In this document: one piece after another, positions 39,416 through 46,787 of the stretch
Position numbering within the stretch: the first letter of the stretch is position 1
Layout of the letters: each line of letters opens with the position of its first letter
NCBI GenBank assembly: GCA_017889125.1
Contig: JAGHER010000109.1
Span: 1 to 48,226 of the forward strand
Length of the DNA: 48,226 bases
Direction of reading: 5' to 3'
Source: Lachnospiraceae bacterium
GTDB taxonomy: Bacteria > Bacillota > Clostridia > Lachnospirales > Lachnospiraceae
The notes under the pieces: model-generated
What the model saw: only the letters and a program-made list of their open reading frames with translations
Told to the model about the DNA's origin: nothing
Databases searched by the model: none
Position numbers and translations under genes: made by a program

Positions 39416-39670
39416 ATGATTAAGAAGACGGTTGTGGTTGAACTCTCGTCCGGTTTGGAGGCTAGACCCATTGCGATGCTGGTGCAGGTAGCCAGCCAGT
39501 ACGAAAGCAAGATTTACGTGGAATGCGATTCCAAGCGGGTAAATGCCAAGAGCATCATGGGCATGATGACTCTGGGCCTGGCAGCAGGAGAGGAGCTGGT
39601 GATCACTGCTGACGGCAGCGATGAGCAGCAGGCCATTTCTGATATTGAAAAATATTTAAAGAATAATTAA
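39416..39670 (+). CDS. Crh-like HPr-family protein lacking His15
   Basis: 84-aa HPr-fold protein. The active-site loop reads SSGLEARPIA, so the PTS phosphorylation residue His15 is replaced by Glu15. The regulatory site is intact: VNAKSIMGMM with Ser46, the target of HprK. It therefore cannot relay phosphate in sugar transport and is best read as a Crh-type catabolite-repression cofactor for CcpA. Bacillus Crh has Gln15 at this place, and its gene is also downstream of whiA. Glu15 could imitate the phosphorylated state of a genuine HPr, but that is inference. AGAGGAGG lies before the ATG. A strong terminator follows, ending the hprK cluster. Confidence 0.92.
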   Translation: MIKKTVVVELSSGLEARPIAMLVQVASQYESKIYVECDSKRVNAKSIMGMMTLGLAAGEELVITADGSDEQQAISDIEKYLKNN

Positions 39671-39700
39671 AGGCGATTGCCTGAAAAGGTTATGAGGTGA

Positions 39701-39747
39701 AAAGGGGCTGCCGCGGCGTGCAAACGTCTGCGGTGCAGCCCCTTTTT
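39701..39747 (+). terminator. Strong rho-independent terminator after the HPr-like gene
   Basis: AAAGGGGCTGC (39701-39711) pairs with GCAGCCCCTTT (39735-39745), extended by an inner CCGCGGCGT/ACGTCTGCGG stem, followed by TTTTT. Confidence 0.9.
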
Positions 39748-39778
39748 CCAACAGAACCTGTATACGAGGAGGGAAGGT

Positions 39779-42700
39779 ATGGCGTTTACGCATCTGCATG
39801 TCCATACGGAGTACAGCCTGTTGGACGGATCCAGCAAGATTAAGGAGCTGACCGCCCGGGCAAAGGAGCTGGGGATGGACAGCCTGGCCATTACCGATCA
39901 CGGCGTCATGTACGGCGTGATTGATTTTTATAAGGCCGCCCGGGAAAACGGCATCAAGCCCATTATCGGCTGCGAGGTGTATGTGGCTCCTGGCTCCCGG
40001 TTTGACCGGGAGAATGTCAGCGGCGAGGACCGCTACTATCATCTGATTCTTCTGGCAGAAAATAATACCGGCTATCAGAATCTGATGAAGATTGTCTCAA
40101 AGGGCTTCGTGGACGGCTTTTACTATAAGCCGCGGGTGGATTATGAGGTGCTGTCCGCCTACCATGAGGGCATTATCGCCTTAAGCGCCTGCCTGGCTGG
40201 TGAGGTCCAGCGGAATCTGGAGCGTGGGCTTTACGAGGAGGCGAAAAAGTCGGCCCTCCGGTACGAGGAGATCTTTGGAAAGGGGAATTTCTTCCTGGAG
40301 CTGCAGGATCACGGGATTCCGGCCCAAAGATTAGTGAACCAGGGTCTGATGCGCTTAAGCCGGGAGCTTTCCATGGAGCTGGTGGCGACCAATGACTCTC
40401 ACTACATTTACGCGGACGATGCCCAGGCCCATGACATCCTTCTCTGCATCCAGACGGGAAAAAAGGTCACCGATGAAAACCGGATGCGCTACGAGGGGGG
40501 CCAGTATTACCTGAAATCCGAGGAGGAGATGCGCAGCCTCTTCCCCTATGCGCCCCAGGCTCTGGAGAATACGGCAAAGATTGCCGCCCGCTGCAATGTG
40601 GAGATCGAATTCGGCGTGACGAAGCTGCCGAAATTCCAGGTGCCGGAGGGAGAAACCTCCTGGTCCTATTTAAACCGCCTTTGCTTAGAGGGTCTAAACC
40701 GCCGCTATCCTCAGGATGACGGCACCTTAAAGGCCAGGCTGGATTATGAGCTTGACGTTATCCATACCATGGGGTATGTGGATTACTTTCTGATTGTGTG
40801 GGATTTCATCCATTTTGCCCGGTCACAGGGGATCCCTGTAGGGCCGGGAAGAGGCTCTGCGGCGGGAAGCATCGTGGCCTACTGTCTGGAGATCACCAAT
40901 ATCGATCCTGTACGCTATGACCTTCTTTTTGAGCGTTTCCTGAACCCGGAGCGGGTGTCCATGCCCGATATCGACATTGACTTCTGCTTCGAGCGGCGCC
41001 AGGAGGTAATCGACTACGTGGTGCGCAAGTACGGGAAGGATCAGGTGGTGCAGATCGTCACCTTCGGTACCCTGGCGGCCAAGGGCGTAATCCGGGATGT
41101 AGGGCGGGTGCTGGACATGCCCTACGCTCAGTGCGACTCCATCGCAAAGATGGTGCCCAATGACCTGGGAATGACCCTTGACCGGGCCTTAAAGGAAAGC
41201 CCTGACCTGCGGAACGCCTACAACAATGACAGCCAGGTAAAGTACCTGATTGACATGTCAAAGCGCCTGGAGGGCCTTCCCCGGCACACCTCCATGCACG
41301 CTGCAGGGGTGGTCATCAGCCGTACCTCGGTGGACGAATACGTTCCCTTAAGCCGGGCGGCAGACGGCACCATTACCACCCAGTTTACCATGACCACCTT
41401 AGAGGAGCTGGGCCTTCTTAAGATGGACTTCCTGGGCCTTCGGACGCTGACGGTAATCAGCAATGCGGTCCGCCAGGTGGAAAAAAATCACGGTGTCCAT
41501 CTGGACATGGATCACATTGATTATGACGATAAACAGGTGTTGGAATCCATCGGCACGGGAAAGACCGAGGGCATCTTCCAGTTAGAAAGCGGCGGCATGA
41601 AGGCCTTCATGAAGGAGCTTAAGCCGGAGAATCTGGAGGATGTCATTGCCGGAATTTCCCTCTACCGCCCCGGCCCTATGGACTTTATCCCCAAGTACCT
41701 GAAGGGGAAAAATGACCGCAGCTCCATCACCTATGACTGCCCCCAGTTAGAGCACATCTTAGGCCCCACCTACGGCTGCATCGTCTATCAGGAGCAGGTT
41801 ATGCAGATCGTCCGGGATCTGGCTGGCTATACTATGGGCCGAAGCGATCTGGTGCGCCGGGCTATGTCCAAGAAGAAGGCCTCGGTGATGGAAAAGGAAC
41901 GGCAGAATTTCGTCTACGGAAACCCGGAAGAAGGGGTGGCCGGATGCATTGCCAATGGCATTGATGAGAAGACGGCCAATACCATTTATGACGAGATGAT
42001 TGATTTCGCCAAGTACGCCTTCAATAAGTCCCATGCCGCCTGCTACGCGGTGGTGGCTTACCAGACGGCTTACTTAAAATACTATTATCCCCTGGAATTT
42101 ATGGCGGCGCTGATGACCTCCGTCATGGACAATGCAGGGAAGACGGCAGAGTATATCCTTACCTGCCGCCAGATGGGCATATCCATCCTGCCCCCGGATA
42201 TCAATGAGGGAGAGAGCGGTTTCTCCGTATCCGGCGGGGCTATCCGCTACGGTCTGTCCGCCATCAAGAGCGTAGGCACCTCCGTGGTAGATGCCATCGT
42301 GACGGAGCGGCAGCAAAATGGGCTGTTCACCTCCCTGGAGGATTTTGTGGAGCGGATGACCAATAAGGAAGCCAACAAAAAGACCATGGAGAATTTCATT
42401 AAATCCGGCGCCCTGGATTCCCTTCCGGGAAACCGCCGCCAGAAGATGTTCGTGATGCCGGAGCTTTTAGAGCAGAAGAATAAGGAGAAAAAGACCTCTA
42501 TGGCCGGGCAGATGAGCCTTTTTGACTTTGCCGACGAGGAAACAAAGGATGATTTCCGCATCACCATGCCTAACGTGGCGGAATACCCCAAAGACGAGCT
42601 TCTTGCCTTTGAGAAGGAGACTCTGGGCATCTACGTCAGCGGCCATCCCATGGACGCCTACGAGACCATGTGGCGGAAGAATATCACTGCCACTACGGCA

Positions 42701-43261
42701 GACTTTGTGGTGGATGAGGAGACGGACCGGGCGGCGGTGACAGACGGCACCTACGTCACCGTGGGCGGCATGGTAGCAGGAAAGGTGGTAAAAACCACCA
42801 GAACCGGCCAGATGATGGCCTTCATTTCCCTGGAGGATATGCTGGGCTCCGTGGAGGTGCTGGTTTTCCCGAAAATTTACGAAAGCCGCCGGGAGGTCTT
42901 TGCCCAGGACGAAAAGCTCTTTATCCAGGGAAGGGTTTCCTTGGGGGATGAGCCGGTGGGGAAGCTGATCTGCGAGCGGGTGATTCCCTTCCGGGAGGTG
43001 CCCAGGGAGCTGTGGCTCCAGTATGAGGATCTGGAGCATTACCGGGCAGGGGAGGCCGCGCTCTTAACCCTGTTAAAGGAAAAGGAAGGCAGGGATACGG
43101 TGGTCATTTATCTCAAGAAAGAAAAGGCAAAGAAAGTACTTCCAGCCAACTGGAGAGTGGAAGCAGACGGAGAGCTGTTGGATAAGTTGACGAAAATACT
43201 TAGTGAAAAAAATATCAAGCTGGTAGAAAAAGGTATTGAAAAGCAAAAGAAAATGATATAA
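39779..43261 (+). CDS. dnaE: DNA polymerase III alpha subunit (DnaE)
   Basis: Replicative-type C-family polymerase of 1160 aa. An N-terminal PHP domain (HLHVHTEYSLLDGSSK) leads to the polymerase core, with GPGRGSAAGS and catalytic aspartates in MPDIDIDF. A helix-hairpin-helix follows (GLSAIKSVGTSVVDAI), then an OB fold at about residues 985-1060 (VTVGGMVAGKVVKTTRTGQMMAFISLED). In Firmicutes DnaE works beside PolC, extending primers on the lagging strand. ATG 39779 has GAGGAGGG upstream. It lies just after a terminator, so a promoter should lie close by in the 32-nt gap or read-through occurs; none was clear. pfkA follows after 85 nt. Confidence 0.97.
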   Translation: MAFTHLHVHTEYSLLDGSSKIKELTARAKELGMDSLAITDHGVMYGVIDFYKAARENGIKPIIGCEVYVAPGSRFDRENVSGEDRYYHLILLAENNTGYQNLMKIVSKGFVDGFYYKPRVDYEVLSAYHEGIIALSACLAGEVQRNLERGLYEEAKKSALRYEEIFGKGNFFLELQDHGIPAQRLVNQGLMRLSRELSMELVATNDSHYIYADDAQAHDILLCIQTGKKVTDENRMRYEGGQYYLKSEEEMRSLFPYAPQALENTAKIAARCNVEIEFGVTKLPKFQVPEGETSWSYLNRLCLEGLNRRYPQDDGTLKARLDYELDVIHTMGYVDYFLIVWDFIHFARSQGIPVGPGRGSAAGSIVAYCLEITNIDPVRYDLLFERFLNPERVSMPDIDIDFCFERRQEVIDYVVRKYGKDQVVQIVTFGTLAAKGVIRDVGRVLDMPYAQCDSIAKMVPNDLGMTLDRALKESPDLRNAYNNDSQVKYLIDMSKRLEGLPRHTSMHAAGVVISRTSVDEYVPLSRAADGTITTQFTMTTLEELGLLKMDFLGLRTLTVISNAVRQVEKNHGVHLDMDHIDYDDKQVLESIGTGKTEGIFQLESGGMKAFMKELKPENLEDVIAGISLYRPGPMDFIPKYLKGKNDRSSITYDCPQLEHILGPTYGCIVYQEQVMQIVRDLAGYTMGRSDLVRRAMSKKKASVMEKERQNFVYGNPEEGVAGCIANGIDEKTANTIYDEMIDFAKYAFNKSHAACYAVVAYQTAYLKYYYPLEFMAALMTSVMDNAGKTAEYILTCRQMGISILPPDINEGESGFSVSGGAIRYGLSAIKSVGTSVVDAIVTERQQNGLFTSLEDFVERMTNKEANKKTMENFIKSGALDSLPGNRRQKMFVMPELLEQKNKEKKTSMAGQMSLFDFADEETKDDFRITMPNVAEYPKDELLAFEKETLGIYVSGHPMDAYETMWRKNITATTADFVVDEETDRAAVTDGTYVTVGGMVAGKVVKTTRTGQMMAFISLEDMLGSVEVLVFPKIYESRREVFAQDEKLFIQGRVSLGDEPVGKLICERVIPFREVPRELWLQYEDLEHYRAGEAALLTLLKEKEGRDTVVIYLKKEKAKKVLPANWRVEADGELLDKLTKILSEKNIKLVEKGIEKQKKMI

Positions 43262-43346
43262 GATATTCATGTATGAAAGTTCGAACAAGATTTCAGGCAG
43301 CCGATATTTGTAATAAAATAGATTCTCACTTCAGGAGGGTAAAGCT

Positions 43347-44321
43347 ATGGCAAAGTCAGTAAAAACCATTGGCGTTTTAACTAGCGGCGGAGATGCGCCG
43401 GGTATGAACGCTGCGATCCGGGGAGTTGTGCGTACAGCGATTCACCAGGGATTAAAGGTGAAGGGAATTATGCGTGGTTACGCAGGACTTCTTCAGGAAG
43501 AGATCGTGGATATGGACAGCACCAGCGTATCGGATATTATCCATCGGGGCGGAACCATTCTTTACACTGCCAGATGTATGGAATTTACCACGCCGGAGGG
43601 CCAGGAGCAGGGCGCAGAGATCTGCCGCAAGCACGGCATTGACGGTATCGTGGTTATCGGAGGAGACGGTTCCTTCCGCGGCGCAGGAAAGCTGGCTGCA
43701 CTGGGAATCAACACCATTGGTGTTCCCGGCACCATCGATCTGGATATTGCCTGCACCGATTACACCATTGGCTTTGATACGGCAGTAAATACGGCCATGG
43801 AAGCCATCGATAAGATCCGTGATACCTCTACCTCCCATGAGCGCTGCTCTATCATTGAGGTTATGGGACGGAACGCAGGCTACATTGCCTTATGGTGCGG
43901 TATCGCAAACGGCGCGGAGGATATCCTTCTTCCGGAGCGCTATGACGGCGATGAGCAGGCCCTCATCAACCGGGTAATCGAGAACCGGAAGCGGGGCAAG
44001 AAGCACAACATTATCATCAATGCGGAGGGCATTGGCCACTCTGCTTCCATGGCCAGACGAATCGAGGCGGCTACAGGCATCGAGACCAGAGCCACCATCT
44101 TAGGCCACATGCAGCGGGGCGGTACGCCTACCTGCAAGGACAGAGTATACGCCTCCATCATGGGCTCCAAGGCAGCTCTCCTTCTGGCTGAAGGAAAGAG
44201 CAACCGCCTGGTAGCCTATAAGAATGGCGATTACGTGGATTTCGATATTCAGGAAGCGCTGAATATGAAGAAGGATATTCAGGAAGATCAGTACGAGATT
44301 GCCAAGATGCTGGTTCGGTAA
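43347..44321 (+). CDS. pfkA: ATP-dependent 6-phosphofructokinase
   Basis: Glycolytic enzyme converting fructose 6-phosphate to fructose 1,6-bisphosphate, 324 aa. Motifs: LTSGGDAPGMNAAIRG (ATP site), GGDGSFRGA, the active site PGTIDLDIACTDYTIGFDTA, and EVMGRNAGYIA. Residues at the specificity positions (GGDGS, and Gly in VPGTID) favour ATP over pyrophosphate. The usual TIDND is TIDLD here: the catalytic first Asp is kept and the Asn between the aspartates is Leu. TCAGGAGGG precedes the ATG. The dnaE-pfkA order is common in Clostridia. Confidence 0.96.
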   Translation: MAKSVKTIGVLTSGGDAPGMNAAIRGVVRTAIHQGLKVKGIMRGYAGLLQEEIVDMDSTSVSDIIHRGGTILYTARCMEFTTPEGQEQGAEICRKHGIDGIVVIGGDGSFRGAGKLAALGINTIGVPGTIDLDIACTDYTIGFDTAVNTAMEAIDKIRDTSTSHERCSIIEVMGRNAGYIALWCGIANGAEDILLPERYDGDEQALINRVIENRKRGKKHNIIINAEGIGHSASMARRIEAATGIETRATILGHMQRGGTPTCKDRVYASIMGSKAALLLAEGKSNRLVAYKNGDYVDFDIQEALNMKKDIQEDQYEIAKMLVR

Positions 44322-44402
44322 AGCGGGTAAGTGGCTTTTGGAAGCCAATGGCTTGCGAAATGCCGGAGCTAAACGGCGAAGGATTTAAGAGACGCAGGAC
44401 GC

Positions 44403-44443
44403 GGGATGCTGCAGAAGGAAATGACTTTTGCAGCATCCCTTTT
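44403..44443 (+). terminator. Rho-independent terminator after pfkA
   Basis: GGGATGCTGCA (44403-44413) pairs with TGCAGCATCCC (44429-44439), 11 bp, followed by TTTT. Confidence 0.8.
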
Positions 44444-44546
44444 GCGCTGCCTGCGGGGCAGAAAGTGAAGGACGCTGCGGCGGCCGGCAGCGTGAGGCTG
44501 ATTGGCCGGTTCAGAGGGCCAGACAAAGAGAAGATAGGAGAGAGGT

Positions 44547-45047
44547 ATGGCAGAAAACAGGGAAAGAGAAGCTGGACGAAAGGATGCAGGCGAAGGACAA
44601 AGCCCAGAGCCGGTGGTGCTGTGCGGCGCCAATTCCTACCAGCAGAAATATTATTTTAACCGGGATTTTGAGCGGCTGCCGGAGAGCATCCGGCAGGAGC
44701 TGCAGATCATGTGCGTGATGTTTACGGAGGATATCGGCGGCGTGCTGATGCTTCAGTTTACGCCTGAAGGAGAGCTGGAGTTTAAGGTGGAGGCCGACGA
44801 GAGCGACTACCTTTTCGATGAGATCGGCAGCGGGTTAAAGATCCGCCAGTATCAGCGGGAGAAGCGGGAGCTTTTAGAAAGCCTGGAAATGTTTTACCGG
44901 GTCTTCTTCCTGGGGATGGACAGGGATGCCCTTCTGGCGGCTTATGAGGAAAGTGACGGCGAGGACAGTGAAAGCGGCATTGGCAGTGCGTGCGGCGGGA
45001 ACGGCGAGAACCGCGGAAGTGGCGAGGAATACGGAGAGCATACATGA
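44547..45047 (+). CDS. DUF6145-like protein of unknown function
   Basis: 166-aa cytoplasmic protein. The central 100 residues are compact (VVLCGANSYQQKYYFNRDFERLPESIRQELQIM..., FTEDIGGVLMLQF..., YLFDEIGSGLKIRQYQREKRELLESL). They resemble, from memory, DUF6145 of Lachnospiraceae. Both ends are low-complexity: a charged N-terminal 20 residues and an acidic Gly/Ser/Glu-rich tail of about 30. AGGAGAGAGG precedes ATG 44547. The stop overlaps the dusB start (ATGA), so it is cotranscribed with and perhaps related in role to tRNA modification. Function unknown. Confidence 0.8.
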   Translation: MAENREREAGRKDAGEGQSPEPVVLCGANSYQQKYYFNRDFERLPESIRQELQIMCVMFTEDIGGVLMLQFTPEGELEFKVEADESDYLFDEIGSGLKIRQYQREKRELLESLEMFYRVFFLGMDRDALLAAYEESDGEDSESGIGSACGGNGENRGSGEEYGEHT

Positions 45048-46021
45048 AGAAGCTGAAAATCGGAAATGTGGAGCTGGAGAATAACCTGATCCTGGCCCCC
45101 ATGGCCGGGGTTACCGACCTGCCCTACCGGCTGATCTGCCGGAAGATGGGCTGCGGGATGGTGGTCACGGAAATGGTCAGTGCCAAGGCGATTCTCTATA
45201 AAAATAAGAATACAAAGACCCTTCTGGAGGTGCGGGAAGAGGAGCGCCCGGCAGCGGTACAGCTTTTCGGCTCTGACCCGGAGATCATGGGCGAGATCGC
45301 GGCACAGATCGAGGATGGCCCTTACGATATCATTGATGTAAACATGGGCTGCCCGGTGCCGAAGATCGTGGGAAACGGCGAAGGCTCCGCACTGATGCGC
45401 GATCCCAAAAAGGTAGAGCAGATCATCACCTCCATGGTGCGCCATGTGAAAAAGCCGGTGACGGTAAAATTCCGCAAGGGCTTTAATGACGCTTCCGTCA
45501 ATGCCGTGGAGATTGCCCGGATTGCCGAGGGCTGCGGGGCGGCCGCGGTGGCTGTCCACGGGAGAACCAGGGAGCAGTATTATTCCGGAAAGGCTGACTG
45601 GGACATTATCCGCCAGGTAAAGGAGGCGGTGAAAATCCCCGTCATTGGAAACGGGGACGTGTTTGGCCCGGAGGATGCCAAGGCCATGCTGGAGGAGACG
45701 GGCTGCGACGGGGTGATGATCGCCCGGGGCGCCAAGGGAAATCCCTGGATCTTTTCACGGACCCTTCATTATCTGGAAACGGGGGAAGTGCCGCCGGGGC
45801 CTTCCGTGAAGGAAATCCGGGACATGATCCTGTACCACGGCCGCCTTCTCGCCGAATATAAGGGCGAAAATATGGCTATGCGGGAGATGCGCAAGCACAT
45901 GGCCTGGTACACCGCAGGACTTCCTCATTCGGCCGCCCTGCGCAATGAAATCAATCAGATTGAAACCCTGGAAGAGATGGAGCAACTTTTGGAAAGCCGG
46001 TTGACAATCAGGGCACTTTAA
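45044..46021 (+). CDS. dusB: tRNA-dihydrouridine synthase (DusB family)
   Basis: FMN-dependent enzyme reducing uridine to dihydrouridine in tRNA, 325 aa. TIM barrel with ILAPMAGVTDLPYR, the catalytic cysteine Cys103 in DVNMGCPVPKIV, AVHGRTREQYYSGKADW and IPVIGNGDVFGPEDA, then a C-terminal helical domain. I chose ATG 45044, which overlaps the previous stop and has GGAGAG upstream; the track start 44990 lies in the DUF6145-like tail. The last codons contain a consensus promoter for greA. Confidence 0.95.
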   Translation: MKKLKIGNVELENNLILAPMAGVTDLPYRLICRKMGCGMVVTEMVSAKAILYKNKNTKTLLEVREEERPAAVQLFGSDPEIMGEIAAQIEDGPYDIIDVNMGCPVPKIVGNGEGSALMRDPKKVEQIITSMVRHVKKPVTVKFRKGFNDASVNAVEIARIAEGCGAAAVAVHGRTREQYYSGKADWDIIRQVKEAVKIPVIGNGDVFGPEDAKAMLEETGCDGVMIARGAKGNPWIFSRTLHYLETGEVPPGPSVKEIRDMILYHGRLLAEYKGENMAMREMRKHMAWYTAGLPHSAALRNEINQIETLEEMEQLLESRLTIRAL

Positions 46022-46029
46022 GCTATAAT
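46001..46029 (+). promoter_or_regulatory. Consensus sigma-A promoter for greA inside the dusB 3' end
   Basis: TTGACA (46001-46006), 17 nt, TATAAT (46024-46029). The -35 lies in dusB coding sequence. It gives a leader of about 45 nt before the greA ATG. Confidence 0.9.
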
Positions 46030-46081
46030 ACGTTGAATGCAGGCGGGGAGTCTGAAGTAATAGTAAGGAAGGTATTTTGAA

Positions 46082-46567
46082 ATGGCAGAGAAGAAAAACA
46101 TTTTAACTTACGCTGGTTTGAAGCAGTACGAAGATGAGCTGCATAATTTAAAGGTTTTTAAACGGAAAGAAGTCGCACAGAAGATCAAGGAAGCCAGAGA
46201 GCAGGGAGACCTTTCTGAGAACGCAGAGTATGACGCTGCCAAGGATGAACAGAGAGACATCGAGCTTCGGATCGAGGAGCTGGAGAAGCTGTTGAAGAAT
46301 GCCGAGGTTGTAGTAGAGGACGAGGTCGATTTAGATAAAATCAGCATTGGCTGCCGTGTCAAGGTATATGATATGGAATTTGACGAGGAGATGGAGTTTA
46401 AGATCGTGGGCTCCACAGAGGCAAACAGCCTTCAGGGCCGCATTTCCAACGAATCTCCCGTAGGCCACGCGCTTCTTGGAAAGCAGGTAGGCGATGTGGT
46501 AGAGGTGGAGACCCAGGTGGGCCCCATCCAGTACAAGGTTATGGATATTCAGCGTGTAAACGATTAA
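46082..46567 (+). CDS. greA: Transcription elongation factor GreA
   Basis: Factor that enters the RNA polymerase secondary channel and stimulates cleavage of backtracked RNA; 161 aa. N-terminal coiled coil with the acidic tip signature EQGDLSENAEYDAAKDEQ, then a C-terminal FKBP-like domain (GCRVKVYDMEFDEEMEFKIVGS...SPVGHALLGKQVGDVVEV). ATG 46082 follows GGAAGG. The consensus promoter and adapted codons imply high expression. Hairpins follow, then lysS. Confidence 0.97.
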   Translation: MAEKKNILTYAGLKQYEDELHNLKVFKRKEVAQKIKEAREQGDLSENAEYDAAKDEQRDIELRIEELEKLLKNAEVVVEDEVDLDKISIGCRVKVYDMEFDEEMEFKIVGSTEANSLQGRISNESPVGHALLGKQVGDVVEVETQVGPIQYKVMDIQRVND

Positions 46568-46603
46568 TTCGTTACAGTTCACGCTGCATGCGAACTGCAA
46601 CGG

Positions 46604-46650
46604 AATCCAGCCCATTCTAAATCACCTGCGGCGATGGGGCTGGATTCTTT
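46604..46650 (+). terminator. greA: Probable terminator after greA
   Basis: AATCCAGCCC (46604-46613) and GGGCTGGATT (46637-46646) form a perfect 10-bp stem with a 23-nt loop, followed by CTTT. The T-run is short. Confidence 0.6.
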
Positions 46651-46685
46651 GAACAGTAATATTAATTCCCCATAGGTGACACTGA

Positions 46686-46741
46686 GCAGGAAACACTTTC
46701 GGATCAGGCCGGCAGGCCGGCTGCCGTAAGTGTTTTCCTGC
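46686..46741 (+). promoter_or_regulatory. Long structured hairpin in the lysS leader
   Basis: GCAGGAAACACTT (46686-46698) pairs with AAGTGTTTTCCTGC (46728-46741) with one bulge; an inner GCCGG/CCGGC stem sits in the loop. It lies 47 nt before the lysS start and has no T-run. The T-box consensus is absent, so its role is open. Confidence 0.5.
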
Positions 46742-46787
46742 CTTTACAGGAATAAAGCGAAATCAAAGAGATGAAGGAGTGGAAGAA

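Noticed and set aside
43297-43319. Promoter for pfkA (TAAAAT at 43314-43319)
   Set aside because: The -10-like hexamer is acceptable, but no matching -35 or TG extension supports it beyond the generally AT-rich context.
46568-46787. T-box riboswitch upstream of lysS
   Set aside because: The AGGGTGGNACCGCG consensus and a T-box-style terminator/antiterminator pair are absent.
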